Notes under the pieces: model-generated | What the model saw: the letters and a program-made list of their open reading frames with translations, nothing else | Database searches by the model: none | Told to the model about the DNA's origin: nothing | From: Levilactobacillus yonginensis | Lineage (GTDB): Bacteria > Bacillota > Bacilli > Lactobacillales > Lactobacillaceae | Direction of reading: 5' to 3' | Assembly: GCF_964065165.1 (NCBI RefSeq) | Contig: NZ_OZ061549.1 | Span: 62,001-126,000 of the forward strand | DNA length: 64,000 bases | Program-made: the position numbers and the translations under genes | Shown here: in pieces, positions 25,440 through 32,942 of the stretch | Layout: every line of letters starts with the position of its first letter | Position numbering within the stretch: the stretch's first letter is position 1

Positions 25440-26151
25440 TGACCAATGGCAAGACCTATGGGAAGATCTTCAGGTCGACGATGATACGCTTCGTCAGAAG
25501 GTGATGAACGCCTTACCGGGCATGATGAATCAAAATCCGGATAGTACCAATCAAGCGGTTCTAGAGATTATCGCTGATGAGGTTGTACGTGAGGTGGATC
25601 GATTCCGGACAATCTGGAAGGAATATTTACTGGATAACCAGAGCGGTACCGTCCTTGATGCGACAGCGGCAGACTGGGGCATTAGTCGGATTGACAATGA
25701 TGACGACTTCCTTCGGTTCCAGATTCGGTTGTCCCGGATGCTGGCTCGAATGGGGGTCACGGAGAACGACATCATTGACCTGATTGCCTACATCTTACAG
25801 GCGGACCCGACCGAGTTCGATGTAATCACTGATCCGGAACAGCTGGGCGGGGATCCGGAGGCGGTGCGATTCACCAACATTCCGAATCGCTATAGTAAGT
25901 CTGCTCGTAAAAAGAACCTTCTGGTTAAAGCACTAGAGTCAGCCGTTATGCCAGAAGTAAAAATTGTCAGCGTTGACTTTCAAGCTGTCGCTACCCAGAC
26001 GCTATACGTGGCCACAGTCACTAAAAAGGAGCGTTCTCACTTTGCTGTTATGGATAGCATGAGAGACCGCGCACACACTACGGATGATAATACGACCGTG
26101 GCCACAGTCACTCAGCGGCAGCGGCTTCACCAAGTCTCTAAGGAGGGATAA
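25432..26151 (+). CDS. baseplate wedge protein, gp48/YmfQ-like
   Basis: A 239-residue protein starting at ATG 25432, overlapping the J-like gene. The segment LEIIADEVVREVDRFRTIWKEYLLDNQSG, followed by LDATAADWGI, is the typical beginning of DUF2313/gp48-like proteins that link the wedge to the tail fibre. It is directly followed, after 2 bases, by the receptor-binding protein gene. Confidence 0.7.
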   Translation: MTDDQWQDLWEDLQVDDDTLRQKVMNALPGMMNQNPDSTNQAVLEIIADEVVREVDRFRTIWKEYLLDNQSGTVLDATAADWGISRIDNDDDFLRFQIRLSRMLARMGVTENDIIDLIAYILQADPTEFDVITDPEQLGGDPEAVRFTNIPNRYSKSARKKNLLVKALESAVMPEVKIVSVDFQAVATQTLYVATVTKKERSHFAVMDSMRDRAHTTDDNTTVATVTQRQRLHQVSKEG

Positions 26152-26153
26152 AA

Positions 26154-28235
26154 GTGCAATTTGATACTACCTATTTGACCGAAGCTGGTCGATCACTGGC
26201 AACAGGCACACTTGGGGGCTTGGATAAAATCCAGTTCACCCGAGCAGTGGCCTCAAGCCATGATTACTCAGCTACTCCGGTCAACGATTTAAAAAAGCTC
26301 ACATCAATTGAAGATGTGCAACAAACGGTCGATTACTCACGAATCATTAAGAAGGATGACACTACCTTGACTATGCGGGTAGACTTTCCGTCTAAAGATG
26401 TAACAACGGCATACAGTCTCTATACAGTCGGCTTTTATGCACGACCAGAAAACGGGGATGAAATTCTGTATGGAGTACTGCCGAGCTCTCTACCAGACTA
26501 CATTGTTGCATATGACGGCAAGTCCAACTTAAATGATTCATTCCAGACTGATACAACGGTTAGTGATGCCGATAATGTTTTGATTACTGTCAGTCAGGCT
26601 GGGTCGCTTAATGAAGCCGACCTTGATGCAATCTTTGCATCAAAACACATTGCAACGGTTGAAGACATCAAGGATAACTTGCCGGATGACATCGCCAAGA
26701 CCAGCGAGGACAATACCTTCACGGGCACCAACACCTTTGAGAAGGACCCGGTGGATGCCGCGGGTGATCCGTATGTAACGGGTGCCGGAGCAATTGCAGC
26801 AGCCCAAGGCCACTTTGCTCAGGCGAGCGAATCTGGCGGAGTAACGATTGACGGCGTTGAACTGGGAGTAGACACCGCCGGAAAGCTCAAGTATGGCGAT
26901 GATTTAGTACTGATGGCGAATAAGCCGCAGGCACCAGGTTTCACCGTCGAAATGGACTTTTCCGTTGGTCAGCCACAATGGACGGTCACACTGCCTAAGA
27001 TTGATGGTGGGGCCTCGATCGTGTCTTCAACCGTGCAGTACCGTAAGAGCGGCGACACCGATTGGACCAGCATTCAATCTGCAGTATCCACGCTGACGGG
27101 CCATGTAACCGGGCTCACAGGCAACTCGGAGTATGAATTCCAAGCCTTCGTCACCAACTATGCCGGCGACAGCCCCTACTCAGAAGTGATGACCGTGAAG
27201 ACCATGGATGACCGATTTTTCGGCGCGTCTTGGGACATGAGTAGTGATCCGAAGCTAACCCGTACAGATGCCGCGGTCGGCTTGGTAGCAGGGATTAACG
27301 GAGCTCAGAACGACTTTGACACAGTTGGCCCTTGGGCAAAGATGGACAAGACTATCACGGACGATAAGGGCAACTCTTTCGTCCGAATTCCTAAGCTGTA
27401 TATCAAGAAAACTCAGACCGATAAGCTAGCGACCTGGCAAGTATCCTTGAGCAAAATCGATGATTCCTGGTATCTGCCAAAGTGTTTCTGGGACTTCACT
27501 AATCAAAAAGAGTTGGATTACGTGGACGTGGGTCGTTATGAAGGAACAATCAGTAGCGGCAAGCTACAATCTAAGAGTGGAGTAATGGCAACGGTTTCTC
27601 AATCGATTGGAACGTTCAGAACGGATGCTAAAGCCAACGGGACTGGGTATCAGTTGCTAGATGTTCATGTGATTGATGTTTGGCAAGTGCTATTTGTCAT
27701 TGAGTTTGCAACTATTAATTCTCAGAGTATCATGAACGGAATTTCTAGTGGGTCACAAGTGACAAACGGCTCTGGAACCAATCATGCTGGTTCTTCTGGA
27801 TTCCTGTCTCCAACGGGTGCAATGGATTATCGTGGGATTGAGAACCTGTATGGAAACATTTTTCAGTTTGCCGATGGCGTTAATATGGCCTCAACAAAGC
27901 CATGGGTATGTGATGATTCGTCTAAGTATCAATCAGATCTATTTGCCGCCCCTTATACTAGTTTGAACTATTCGGTAGCAGCAACAGGGTACTCTGAACA
28001 AATGGGATTAGACACCAATCATCCTTTTGCCCAGTTTGCGACGAAAACAGGGGGCAGTGAGTCCACCTATTACTCAGATTACAACTATACCCCAAGTGGT
28101 AACTGTGTAGCTCTTTACGGCGGCGACTGGAACAGGTCCGGCGGCGATGGCGTTTTCTGCTGGCATCTGTACGAGTCGTCTTCGGGCTTGTTTTCTGACT
28201 TCGGGTCGCGTCTCGTTAAAAAGGCTTTGGCTTAA
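26154..28235 (+). CDS. receptor-binding/tail fibre protein, DGR variable protein
   Basis: A 693-residue protein starting at GTG 26154. Residues about 1-170 are a baseplate-attachment domain (phage tail-collar type), 185-245 a connector, and 248-340 a fibronectin type III-like domain (KPQAPGFTVEMDFSVG to MTVKTMD). Residues about 350-693 form a formylglycine-enzyme/C-type-lectin-like fold with the end YGGDWNRSGGDGVFCWHLY, SSSGLFSDFGSRL. The last 95 coding bases before VKKALA are the variable repeat of a diversity-generating retroelement: positions 658, 661, 664, 669, 673, 678, 680 and 683 differ from the template. It should decide host receptor binding, and the DGR should rewrite its binding surface. 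Confidence 0.9.
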   Translation: MQFDTTYLTEAGRSLATGTLGGLDKIQFTRAVASSHDYSATPVNDLKKLTSIEDVQQTVDYSRIIKKDDTTLTMRVDFPSKDVTTAYSLYTVGFYARPENGDEILYGVLPSSLPDYIVAYDGKSNLNDSFQTDTTVSDADNVLITVSQAGSLNEADLDAIFASKHIATVEDIKDNLPDDIAKTSEDNTFTGTNTFEKDPVDAAGDPYVTGAGAIAAAQGHFAQASESGGVTIDGVELGVDTAGKLKYGDDLVLMANKPQAPGFTVEMDFSVGQPQWTVTLPKIDGGASIVSSTVQYRKSGDTDWTSIQSAVSTLTGHVTGLTGNSEYEFQAFVTNYAGDSPYSEVMTVKTMDDRFFGASWDMSSDPKLTRTDAAVGLVAGINGAQNDFDTVGPWAKMDKTITDDKGNSFVRIPKLYIKKTQTDKLATWQVSLSKIDDSWYLPKCFWDFTNQKELDYVDVGRYEGTISSGKLQSKSGVMATVSQSIGTFRTDAKANGTGYQLLDVHVIDVWQVLFVIEFATINSQSIMNGISSGSQVTNGSGTNHAGSSGFLSPTGAMDYRGIENLYGNIFQFADGVNMASTKPWVCDDSSKYQSDLFAAPYTSLNYSVAATGYSEQMGLDTNHPFAQFATKTGGSESTYYSDYNYTPSGNCVALYGGDWNRSGGDGVFCWHLYESSSGLFSDFGSRLVKKALA
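28120..28214 (+). repeat. DGR variable repeat (VR)
   Basis: Aligns without gaps to 28285-28379. Over the 93 bp from 28122, 11 of the 20 adenines of the template are changed (to G or T), while only one of 73 non-adenines differs (T to G at 28136). All changes alter codons: N to D, R, G, Y, G, F; Y to C; I to F. The 3' end (TCGGGTCGCGTCTC, 28201-28214) is invariant and is the likely IMH site that starts mutagenic homing. Confidence 0.95.
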
Positions 28236-28241
28236 GGAGGA

Positions 28242-28261
28242 CCGGGGGAGTTCTCCCCCGG
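28242..28261 (+). promoter_or_regulatory. GC-rich hairpin/cruciform downstream of VR
   Basis: CCGGGGGAG (28242-28250), TT, CTCCCCCGG (28253-28261): a perfect 9-bp stem, or 8 bp with a GTTC tetraloop, six bases after the stop codon. DGR target sites such as that of phage BPP-1 carry short GC-rich inverted repeats with 4-base loops just after VR that raise homing efficiency. A weak terminator role is possible, but only four Ts follow after a gap. Confidence 0.8.
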
Positions 28262-28284
28262 GAACTTTTGGGGATTTGTGGTGC

Positions 28285-28379
28285 GCGGCAACTGGAACAA
28301 TTCCGGCAACGATGGCGTTTTCTACTGGCATCTGAACGAGTCGTCTTCGAACTTGAATTCTGACATCGGGTCGCGTCTC
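28285..28379 (+). repeat. DGR template repeat (TR)
   Basis: Non-coding copy of VR in which all variable codons are AAC, AAT, TAC or ATC, i.e. adenine at mutable positions. In VR frame it reads NWNNSGND, VFYWHLNE, SNLNSDIGSRL. It should be transcribed into RNA and copied by the RT with adenine-specific errors. It sits 71 bases after VR and 157 bases before the RT gene; the whole element has the same orientation as the tail operon. Confidence 0.95.
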
Positions 28380-28536
28380 CTTATTTGATGAATGAAATTG
28401 CACTGCATCTTCCCTGCCACTTGGCAAAAATTAGGCTGCTCAAAGCAGGAGCTAGTAGGATATCTCGAAAGTTCTTGAAGCTAATAAGGAAAACAAATTG
28501 CATAAATGCACATTTTGAAAAGAAAGGAGGAGCCTA
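28380..28536 (+). ncRNA. TR-RT spacer, likely cDNA-priming RNA region
   Basis: 157 bases between TR and the RT start with no open frame of note. It can form small hairpins, e.g. CTGCT/AGCAG around 28431-28446 and TGCAT/ATGCA around 28499-28510. In BPP-1 the RNA between TR and the RT gene folds and primes cDNA synthesis; the same role is inferred here from position and length. Confidence 0.5.
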
Positions 28537-29586
28537 ATGAAGCGATATGGAAACTTGTTCGATAAAATTGTGAGTTCAGACAATCTGGGGCTTGCAATTG
28601 AAGAGGCCTCTAAGGGAAAACGCACCCGTAAGGGTGTTTCCCGTGTTCTGGATAACAAAGATTTCTACGTCATGCAGTTGCATGACATGCTAGTAGACCA
28701 TGAGTACGTGCCTAACCATGTGGTTCGGCGCGTTATCCGTGACAAGGTGAAAACACGAACAATTGCTAAGCCACAGTTCTACCCGGACCAGGTAATTCAG
28801 TGGGCAACGATGCTAGTGCTACAGCCCATTTTTCTTAAAGGCATGTATGAGTACAGTGTGGGCTCAATCCCTCATCGCGGCACTTCGATGGGCCAGAAGG
28901 CGGTTAAAAAGTGGTTGCAAAATGACCCGAAAAATACGAAGTACTGCTTAAAAATGGATGTGCATAAGTTTTACCCATCCATCAACACTTCTGTGCTAAA
29001 GTCCAAGTTCCGTCGGAAAATCAAAGACCAGGATATCCTTTGGCTGCTTGATACACTTGTAGACCAGTTCGATAAAGGCCTACCAATCGGATTTTACTCC
29101 AGTCAGTGGTTTGCCAACTTTTTCCTGCAGGACCTAGACCACTACATCAAAGACAATTTGCAAATTCCATACCTAGTGCGAAACATCGATGACTTAGTGC
29201 TGTTAGGGCCAAACAAGAAGAAGTTACACAAAGCGGAGCGAGCGATATCTAGCTACCTGGCTGCTGAAGACTTAGAAGTAAAGCCCAACTGGCAGGTCTT
29301 CAAGGTTAATTCACGTCCGATTGATTTTTTGGGAATGCGCCTTTACCGGGGCCACACGACTTTGCGGCGCCGTAACGCGTTAAAAATCAAGCGAAGAATG
29401 GCTAAGATTTCCAAGAAAGCAACGCTAAACCGTTTTGACGCGGCGAGCGTTATAGCTTACTGGGGCTGGCTAAAGCACACCAACTCATACGGCTTCTATC
29501 ATAAGTACGTGAAACCCAACTGTTCGATCAAAAAAGCAAAGGGGATTGTCAAACATGAAAACAATTTACGCAACCGCACCGACTGA
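28537..29586 (+). CDS. DGR reverse transcriptase
   Basis: A 349-residue RT with strong AAAGGAGGAG site. Motifs: RT1 KTRTIAKPQFYPDQVIQWA (72-90), RT2 YSVGSIPHRGTSMG (106-119), RT3 LKMDVHKFYPSI (catalytic D141), RT4 GLPIGFYSSQWFANFF (181-196), RT5 VRNIDDLVLLG (catalytic D218, D219), RT7 RPIDFLGMRL (260-269). The IGxxxSQ in RT4 is the mark of DGR RTs (others have QGxxxSP). The usual Tyr of YxDD is Asn216 here. A basic C-terminal tail (RRRNALKIKRRMAKISKK) probably binds RNA. It copies TR RNA into adenine-mutated cDNA. No Avd gene lies next to it. The end overlaps the next gene. Confidence 0.93.
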   Translation: MKRYGNLFDKIVSSDNLGLAIEEASKGKRTRKGVSRVLDNKDFYVMQLHDMLVDHEYVPNHVVRRVIRDKVKTRTIAKPQFYPDQVIQWATMLVLQPIFLKGMYEYSVGSIPHRGTSMGQKAVKKWLQNDPKNTKYCLKMDVHKFYPSINTSVLKSKFRRKIKDQDILWLLDTLVDQFDKGLPIGFYSSQWFANFFLQDLDHYIKDNLQIPYLVRNIDDLVLLGPNKKKLHKAERAISSYLAAEDLEVKPNWQVFKVNSRPIDFLGMRLYRGHTTLRRRNALKIKRRMAKISKKATLNRFDAASVIAYWGWLKHTNSYGFYHKYVKPNCSIKKAKGIVKHENNLRNRTD

Positions 29587-30025
29587 TAAGCCGGCCGGCT
29601 ATGCCGTGTATGCCTTAGATCCGGTGCCCTACGGGGCGGACAAATATATCGGTTGGAAGATGGTCAAGATGAAGCAAACACTGGCCCTAGATGATAATGG
29701 CAAACAAATCATAGGCTCGGACGGCAAGCCACAAATGTTGTGTGTGGATGATCCAGACGCCGAAGTAACTTATGACCCGCACACCCAGGTGCTTAAACAG
29801 GTTGACCAGCAGGGTGAGCAAATTGAGCAACAGACGAAAAACATTGAGTCATTGCAAACTGAAAATAAAAGCCTTAAGTCAGCCAATGAGTTAACGCAGC
29901 AAGGGCTGATGGAAGCCGTCGATTACTTGTCTTCAAAACTAACACCGGCTAGCACCACGACCGACACCGGCTCAGCTGCAACAAGTACAGCAGCCCCAGC
30001 TAGTTCGGCAGCGAGTGAATCCTAG
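29555..30025 (+). CDS. phage tail-region coiled-coil protein
   Basis: A 156-residue protein. I use ATG 29555 (AAAGGGG 11 bases upstream) rather than the TTG at 29546. N-terminal half: a small beta domain (AGYAVYALDPVPYGADKYIGW). Residues about 80-115 are a Gln/Glu coiled coil (VDQQGEQIEQQTKNIESLQT), and the tail is Ala/Ser/Thr-rich. Such proteins often follow the fibre gene and sit with XkdX/CD1375-type proteins. It overlaps the RT gene by 32 bases; it is not an obvious Avd homologue. Confidence 0.6.
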   Translation: MKTIYATAPTDKPAGYAVYALDPVPYGADKYIGWKMVKMKQTLALDDNGKQIIGSDGKPQMLCVDDPDAEVTYDPHTQVLKQVDQQGEQIEQQTKNIESLQTENKSLKSANELTQQGLMEAVDYLSSKLTPASTTTDTGSAATSTAAPASSAASES

Positions 30026-30037
30026 GAGGTGATGGCA

Positions 30038-30169
30038 ATGGAATATTCTGCATTGGCACAGATTTACGCGCAAGCAATTATTGATGGCACACGGACTATT
30101 GAAGCCGTACCAGTCCCGTTTCGGTCTGATACCCAAGCCGTTTTGACGCAGTTACAATCAAACAAATAA
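30038..30169 (+). CDS. CD1375-like small phage protein (copy 1)
   Basis: A 43-residue protein after AGGAGGTG. It carries the pattern LAQIYAQAIIDGTRTIEAVP found in CD1375/XkdX-like small proteins located after tail fibre genes of Firmicutes phages. Function unknown. The next gene encodes a close relative (LAAIYAANVLDGGRTIEEVP), so this is a tandem duplication. Confidence 0.7.
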   Translation: MEYSALAQIYAQAIIDGTRTIEAVPVPFRSDTQAVLTQLQSNK

Positions 30170-30183
30170 GGAGATAATAAACT

Positions 30184-30354
30184 ATGTTAAATTTCAAATT
30201 TTCAGCTTTAGCTGCTATCTATGCCGCAAACGTTTTGGACGGTGGTCGAACTATTGAAGAAGTCCCAGCCTACTTGCAGGACGATGTGAAGAATGTCCTT
30301 GGATCCGCAAAAAACTCTACCAGCATCTATTCATCTACTACGCCTGTGGCCTAG
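30184..30354 (+). CDS. CD1375-like small phage protein (copy 2)
   Basis: A 56-residue protein starting MLNFKFSALAAIYAANVLDG after GGAGATAA. The first 40 residues match the preceding gene; the last 16 (SAKNSTSIYSSTTPVA) do not. A canonical A-AAA-AAC slip site lies in frame at 30309-30315, and the -1 frame continues into a transmembrane-like peptide ending at 30404, so a longer membrane-anchored form is likely. Confidence 0.65.
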   Translation: MLNFKFSALAAIYAANVLDGGRTIEEVPAYLQDDVKNVLGSAKNSTSIYSSTTPVA

Positions 30355-30404
30355 GATTGATGATTGGTGCTTTTTTGATGGGATTTTTTGTGGGAAAGGG
30401 GTGA
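30309..30404 (+). CDS. -1 frameshift extension with a transmembrane segment
   Basis: An open frame without a start codon or ribosome site, in the -1 frame of the CD1375-like gene. From the slip site it reads KKLYQHLFIYYACGLGLMIG, then AFLMGFFVGKG and stop: basic residues followed by one clear membrane helix with glycine-zipper spacing. The zero-frame codons GCA AAA AAC contain A-AAA-AAC, the classic -1 slippery heptamer. No strong downstream hairpin was found by eye. Confidence 0.45.
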   Translation, partial: KKLYQHLFIYYACGLGLMIGAFLMGFFVGKG

Positions 30405-30409
30405 AGTAA

Positions 30410-30841
30410 TTGCATCGTATTAAAGATGGCCCGGTTCAACGGGCCTTTTCGCATTGGAATCATTTTTGTTTTGGCTTATTTTCAATGATAGGCGGCTTGT
30501 ATATTTGGTTTCATCAAGGCTATTTAGATGATCCACGGGTGACACCACCGCCACCACCTTCACCGGCTGAACATGCAATCTTTGCCTTTGCTGACGACTG
30601 GTGGTTTTCATTGTGGTTAATTATCTGTGGTCTCGCTATTCTGGTTGGCGTCTTTCACAACCGGCGGTTGTTACGTGATGGTGGCCTAGTCGCCCTATCA
30701 CCGGCAATGGGGGCCTTATCAGTGGCTTTTATTGTTCGGGGCTTGTTTGATGTGCGGTTTAACCTAACGTGGGTATTCGCCTTACTCATGCTGTTCTTGC
30801 TAGTCGGTACGTTGATTAGGGGGGACACACATGGATATTAA
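30410..30841 (+). CDS. phage membrane protein, unknown function
   Basis: A 143-residue protein starting at TTG 30410 after GGGGTGA. Four predicted membrane helices (about 18-34, 65-82, 93-110, 118-135), with a Pro-rich loop TPPPPPSPAEH between the first two. It belongs to the lysis-end cluster and may be a holin-like or superinfection-related membrane protein. No family recognised. Its end overlaps the next gene. Confidence 0.6.
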   Translation: MHRIKDGPVQRAFSHWNHFCFGLFSMIGGLYIWFHQGYLDDPRVTPPPPPSPAEHAIFAFADDWWFSLWLIICGLAILVGVFHNRRLLRDGGLVALSPAMGALSVAFIVRGLFDVRFNLTWVFALLMLFLLVGTLIRGDTHGY

Positions 30842-31193
30842 GTCCTGGACAGTTGCTTTAGGTGCGCTGGGAACGTTTGTAACCACTATCTGGGCTGTTA
30901 TTCATGGCTACCATTCTGACACACGGCAAGCTGACCAGGATCGCAAGGGCATGGAGAAGTACATTATGGAGCAAGTCAAAGCTGATAACGAATTGCTTCG
31001 TAAAGAACGCGAGAGTGATCAAGCGCAATACGCACGGAATCTGACCGACTTGAAGGCTAAGAAAGGTGCCATGGAACAAGAATTTAACCAGCAGATTGCC
31101 TTGAAGGTTAGTGAGAATAAAGCTTTGCGAAAACGCAACGCCGCTTTAGAACGTGAGAATCAAGCGTACTGGGAACGGTATGGTGATCTTTAG
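30831..31193 (+). CDS. membrane-anchored coiled-coil protein of the lysis cluster
   Basis: A 120-residue protein: one N-terminal membrane helix (WTVALGALGTFVTTIWAVIH, residues 6-25), then a long charged coiled coil (LLRKERESDQAQYARNLTDL). Such proteins commonly precede holins in lactobacillus and listeria phages and are annotated as hemolysin XhlA-like or DUF2730-like. A role in lysis timing is inferred from position. Confidence 0.6.
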   Translation: MDIKSWTVALGALGTFVTTIWAVIHGYHSDTRQADQDRKGMEKYIMEQVKADNELLRKERESDQAQYARNLTDLKAKKGAMEQEFNQQIALKVSENKALRKRNAALERENQAYWERYGDL

Positions 31194-31204
31194 GAGGAAA
31201 AAGC

Positions 31205-31723
31205 ATGAATGAATTTACGAAGATTATTAAATTACTCAACGACACCGGTATCTTAGGTGTCTTAATTTTTGCCTTAGTTGGCTGGTTTACCCGGATCAAT
31301 CCTGCTTTAAAGACCAAGATTGTGGCGAATAAGTCCGCTACTCAACGCGAAGTGTTGGGACTGTTAGACACATTAGCGTTCAGTGCTGTCAACCAGGTGG
31401 CCACTAATTATGAAATGCCAGGGGAAGAAAAGCGTGAGCAGGCGATTGCTGATGTAACAGGCCAAATGAAAGTATTTGGTCATGACAGTCTGGCACCGGC
31501 AATTATTTCAGCAGCCATCGAAAAAGCGTATCAGTCGATGACCACGACGGAGACGAAAGCCCAAGCAAAACAGGCTGAATACAATGCCGCTCTGGCGGAC
31601 ACAGAGCAAACGTTCGCTGATAAACAAGCACAACTGGACAAGCAAGCTGCGACAGTGCCCGCTGAACCAGCACCCTTAGATGTGCCAGAAGACGTGGCCG
31701 CTACGGAGGGAGATGTGAAGTAA
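31205..31723 (+). CDS. holin, LL-H family
   Basis: A 172-residue protein with AGGAGG upstream. One N-terminal hydrophobic helix (ILGVLIFALVGWFTRI, about 15-30) is followed by a helical soluble domain and an Ala/Glu-rich tail. The order and the internal segment VLGLLDTLAFSAVNQVATNYEMPG match the phage_holin_6 (LLH) family of lactobacillus phages. It should form membrane lesions that release the endolysin encoded right after it (stop-start overlap at 31723). Confidence 0.75.
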   Translation: MNEFTKIIKLLNDTGILGVLIFALVGWFTRINPALKTKIVANKSATQREVLGLLDTLAFSAVNQVATNYEMPGEEKREQAIADVTGQMKVFGHDSLAPAIISAAIEKAYQSMTTTETKAQAKQAEYNAALADTEQTFADKQAQLDKQAATVPAEPAPLDVPEDVAATEGDVK

Positions 31724-32775
31724 TGCCGCATTATGATGTTGTGGATACGTCCAATAACAATGGAATCATGACCGTTGCCAATTGGCGTTCAATGAAAAAG
31801 TATGGTGTCAAAGCCATGATAGCTAAGCTATCCGAAGGCACGTACTTCACTGACCAAACGGCCAAGCAAAGCATTCGTAACGCGGTATCTGCTGGCTTAC
31901 ACGTCAACGGCTATCACTTTGCCCGATTTACGACAGTGGCTGGGGCTAAGGCCGAAGCCCAGATGGCAGCCCGAAGTGCGCTTAAGGCAGGATTGGGCAA
32001 GAGCAGTGTGATCGTACTTGACTTTGAAGCCACCAACTCTGGTTGGAATCAGAACTCTAAAATTGTTAAGGCCTGGATTAACGAAGTTCATCGCATGGGC
32101 TATCCCAAAACGGATGTCTATACGATGGGTAGCTGGATTAATTCAGTGCCATTGAACAACTCGGGCCGTGGTGGTTGGGTAGCTAACTACCCTTATAACC
32201 CGTCAGGATTTAAGCTCTATACCGGATATAATGGTTGGCAATGGACATCAAGCATGCACTTCCCGGGCTGTTATGGAACATTTGATGTGTCCCAGATGTA
32301 CTCTAACTATTACTACGGCACCGCAACCAAGGCGGTTAAACCGAAGAAGGCCATCTATTACCGATACAATCCCAAGATGATCTATGCCCGGACGCCAATT
32401 AATCGCTACAAGGATGTTGCCTTCAAACACAAAGTAGACAGTTTCCCGGCCGGCACCGTATTTGCGATTGCTAAAGTGGTAACCTATGGTAAAATTACCC
32501 GGTTCCAGTTGGCCAACGGGTACTATATCACGTCTAACCAAGACAATGTAAATCGACTTTACTATGTGGCTGGTGGTGATGTCAAACGAGTGAAGTCTGT
32601 ACGCGGTACTCATCGGTACAAAGATAAGGCCCTCAAACATGTTGTGGACTGGCAGCCAGCCGGCGCTGAATTTGATGTCGCTAAGATCGTCAAGTATGGA
32701 TATACAACTCGGATTCAGTTGGCTAATGGATTATTTATTAGTGGCAACAAAAAGATTAACAGTTTTATCAAGTAA
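31723..32775 (+). CDS. endolysin, GH25 muramidase with two C-terminal SH3-like repeats
   Basis: A 350-residue protein without a signal peptide. Residues 1-195 form a GH25 lysozyme: VVDTSNNNG at the start, IVLDFEATNS carrying the catalytic Asp/Glu (about 102-111), and WQWTSS near 173. Two related repeats follow (about 220-280 and 290-350; YKDVAFKHKVDSFPAGTVF / YKDKALKHVVDWQPAGAEF), of the DUF5776/SLAP-like wall-binding type. It hydrolyses the glycan backbone at the end of infection. A terminator follows directly. Confidence 0.9.
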   Translation: MPHYDVVDTSNNNGIMTVANWRSMKKYGVKAMIAKLSEGTYFTDQTAKQSIRNAVSAGLHVNGYHFARFTTVAGAKAEAQMAARSALKAGLGKSSVIVLDFEATNSGWNQNSKIVKAWINEVHRMGYPKTDVYTMGSWINSVPLNNSGRGGWVANYPYNPSGFKLYTGYNGWQWTSSMHFPGCYGTFDVSQMYSNYYYGTATKAVKPKKAIYYRYNPKMIYARTPINRYKDVAFKHKVDSFPAGTVFAIAKVVTYGKITRFQLANGYYITSNQDNVNRLYYVAGGDVKRVKSVRGTHRYKDKALKHVVDWQPAGAEFDVAKIVKYGYTTRIQLANGLFISGNKKINSFIK

Positions 32776-32782
32776 CACACGA

Positions 32783-32815
32783 AGGCGCTCACTCCTGACG
32801 GGGTGGGCGCTTTTT
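32783..32815 (+). terminator. terminator after the endolysin
   Basis: GGCGCTCACTCC pairs with GGGGTGGGCGC across TGAC, followed by TTTTT. It ends the late transcript. Confidence 0.8.
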
Positions 32816-32830
32816 GAGTGTTTACGTTTT

Positions 32831-32893
32831 AACGATGAACAACGAGGATGGCGACCGGTACTGATTGTATCTAACAACGACTTTAATTTGATT
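32831..32893 (+). pseudogene. MazF/PemK-family toxin remnant
   Basis: Translation gives NDEQRGWRPVLIVSNNDFN, the typical N-terminal region of MazF/PemK endoribonucleases (the G-x-x-RPVLVVSN motif). No start codon, no ribosome site, and the following codons do not resemble the rest of MazF. It is a broken gene at the prophage edge. Confidence 0.6.
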
Positions 32894-32942
32894 CGAGAAC
32901 AGTCGTTCGATTGGCGGCTATTCATGAACCACGTAGGAAACA

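Noticed and set aside
28074..28427. Minus-strand open frame of 117 codons across VR and TR with internally repeated sequence
   Set aside because: It is the antisense of the variable gene end and the template; its internal repetition simply mirrors VR/TR. No ribosome site.
28537..29586. RT as part of a retron or group II intron
   Set aside because: No msr/msd-like inverted repeat or intron domain V/VI; an adenine-biased TR/VR pair and the IGxxxSQ motif fit a DGR.
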